A DNA stretch of 23,714 nt from Rhodanobacteraceae bacterium UBA703 (GTDB lineage: Bacteria; Pseudomonadota; Gammaproteobacteria; Xanthomonadales; Rhodanobacteraceae): assembly GCA_002297645.1 (NCBI GenBank), contig DBMH01000037.1:1-23714 (forward strand). Direction: 5' to 3'. The notes under the pieces were generated by a model. It was given only the letters and a program-made list of their open reading frames with translations, made no database searches and was not told the origin of the DNA. The translations under genes and the position numbers were made by a program. Every line of letters starts with the position of its first letter. Position 1 is the first letter of the stretch. This document shows positions 22,516 to 23,714 of the stretch, piece after piece.

Positions 22516-23714
22516 ATGCCGACGCCCTCTCCGAAAGCCGCTGTTTTCCCGATCGAAGTCCAGGCAGGTCGTTCCACCCCGCTCGGCATGCCGCCAGCGC
22601 GCTTCCTGCGCGACTACTGGCAGAAGCGGCCGCTGCTGATCCGCGGCGCATTCGCGGATTTCCGGAATCCGGTCGAGCCGGACGATCTCGCCGGACTGGC
22701 GTGCGAGGAGCTGGCGCTGTCGCGCATCGTGGTCGAGGAGCGGAACGGAAAACGCCAGACGGAAGCTCGCGCGCGCGGGCGCGACGGCGGGCACCCCGAT
22801 GCCGGCGAAAGCCGCTGGGTATTGCACACCGGCCCGTTCGCCGAGGGCGACTTCGCCCGCCTGCCGCCGACGCACTGGACCCTGCTCGTGCAGGACGTCG
22901 ACAAGTGGGATGCGGATGTCGCCGCGTTGTTGCCCGTTTTCTCGTTCCTGCCGGGCTGGCGCGTCGACGACGTGATGATCAGCTACGCCGAGGATGGCGG
23001 CTCGGTCGGCGCGCACGTGGACCAATACGACGTGTTCCTCCTGCAAGGACTCGGCCGGAGGCGCTGGCAGATCGACACGAACCCGGACGCGCCGAAGGCG
23101 TTCCGCGGCGACACCGAACTCAAGCTGCTCAGCGCATTCGCCCCGTCGCACGAATGGGTGCTGGAGCCGGGCGACATGCTGTATCTGCCGCCCGGCGTGC
23201 CGCACCACGGCGTCGCGATCGGACCGTGCATGACCTATTCCGTCGGCATGCGCGCCCCCTCTCAGGCCGAGCTGCTCGTCGATTTCGCCGAGACGCTCGC
23301 CGAAACCCTGCCGGAAGAGGCGCGCCTGTCCGACCCGGACCTGACGCCCGCTCGCGGCGACGGCGAGATCGACGAGGCGGCGATCGAGCGCGTGGCGCGG
23401 GCGATGCCGTGGTTCGACTGGAATCGCAAGGACACCGGCCTCGACGATCGGCTGCGCGCGTGGTTCGGCCGCTTCATCACGCGCTACCGCAGTGCGCAGG
23501 CCGCGGCACCGAACCCACGTCCGCTGACCGATGCCGCGTTCGCGCGCGCGGTCGAGCGGAACGCGCCAGTGGGGCGCAACCCGTGGTCGCGCTGCGCGTG
23601 GATGCGCGACGGACGCGGAGCCCGGCTTTTCGTGTCCGGCGACGAGCATGCGTGCTCGGTCGCGCTGGCGCGGCTGGTCTGCTCGCAGCCCGGCTTCGGG
23701 CTCGGCGACGTCCC
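22516..23714 (+). CDS. roxA: Ribosomal protein uL16 3-hydroxylase RoxA (partial, runs off the right edge)
   Basis: This JmjC/cupin 2-oxoglutarate- and Fe(II)-dependent oxygenase hydroxylates an arginine of ribosomal protein uL16. Some 399 codons are present without a stop; the E. coli homologue YcfD has 373, so little is missing. The N-terminus FLRDYWQKRPLLIRGAF is diagnostic. The iron triad is H167-x-D169 (GAHVDQYDVFLLQ) and H230 (PPGVPHHG), with SYAEDGGSVGAH preceding. The C-terminal winged-helix part follows from about residue 275. A basic insert of about 20 residues (77-99) lies between VVEE and RWVLHTGPF, longer than in E. coli. The ATG at 22516 lacks a Shine-Dalgarno; coupling to the upstream gene is likely. 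Confidence 0.93.
   Translation, partial: MPTPSPKAAVFPIEVQAGRSTPLGMPPARFLRDYWQKRPLLIRGAFADFRNPVEPDDLAGLACEELALSRIVVEERNGKRQTEARARGRDGGHPDAGESRWVLHTGPFAEGDFARLPPTHWTLLVQDVDKWDADVAALLPVFSFLPGWRVDDVMISYAEDGGSVGAHVDQYDVFLLQGLGRRRWQIDTNPDAPKAFRGDTELKLLSAFAPSHEWVLEPGDMLYLPPGVPHHGVAIGPCMTYSVGMRAPSQAELLVDFAETLAETLPEEARLSDPDLTPARGDGEIDEAAIERVARAMPWFDWNRKDTGLDDRLRAWFGRFITRYRSAQAAAPNPRPLTDAAFARAVERNAPVGRNPWSRCAWMRDGRGARLFVSGDEHACSVALARLVCSQPGFGLGDV

Noticed and set aside
22189..23649. 486-codon minus-strand frame opposite roxA and the DUF3060 gene
   Set aside because: Antisense to two well-supported genes, with no recognisable domains.

Overview
The window is a chromosomal segment from a GC-rich gammaproteobacterium. 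The gene set (a YtrA-type GntR/ABC operon, purB followed closely by roxA, a secreted beta-helix protein ending in an FxDGFD-like tail) points to the Xanthomonadales/Lysobacterales, and within them to a Rhodanobacteraceae (Dokdonella-like) organism. That placement is inference from gene content and protein style. I see no rRNA, tRNA, CRISPR array, insertion sequence, phage gene or replication origin. Coding density is high, and the GC bias produces many long antisense shadow frames that are not genes.

Region 1 (1-6028): htpX (membrane heat-shock protease, minus strand, with a sigma-32-like promoter) faces away from gluQ (tRNA-Asp glutamyl-Q synthetase). A polyhydroxyalkanoate block follows: phaB copy 1, a bidirectional terminator, a convergent gene for a secreted beta-helix protein, then phaR (PHA regulator) and phaB copy 2. 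The two reductases differ at the cofactor-selecting residue. The gap between the beta-helix gene and phaR is crowded with inverted repeats. No phaC or phaA lies in the window.

Region 2 (6246-11309, all minus strand): a small lipoprotein, a secreted 340-aa protein of unknown function, a DUF2058 protein, slyX, ugd (UDP-glucose dehydrogenase) and an FKBP-type peptidyl-prolyl isomerase of the FkpA/Mip type with its own promoter and terminator-like hairpin.

Region 3 (11541-15480, plus strand): a strong sigma-70-type promoter overlapped by a long palindrome drives a four-gene unit: a small secreted protein, a YtrA-family repressor, an ABC ATPase and an ABC permease. A lipoprotein of the serine beta-lactamase/penicillin-binding-protein fold follows. 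The layout suggests an autoregulated envelope or drug-response module.

Region 4 (15496-23714): two minus-strand genes (a duplicated-domain secreted protein and fumC) diverge from a tightly packed plus-strand run: a DUF21/CBS/CorC-type membrane protein, purB, a subclass B3 metallo-beta-lactamase, a DUF3060 protein and roxA (uL16 arginine hydroxylase), which runs off the right edge. Genes in this run overlap or are separated by at most 23 bases, so co-transcription is likely. The lactamase and DUF3060 genes sit between purB and roxA, which lie close together in other gammaproteobacteria.
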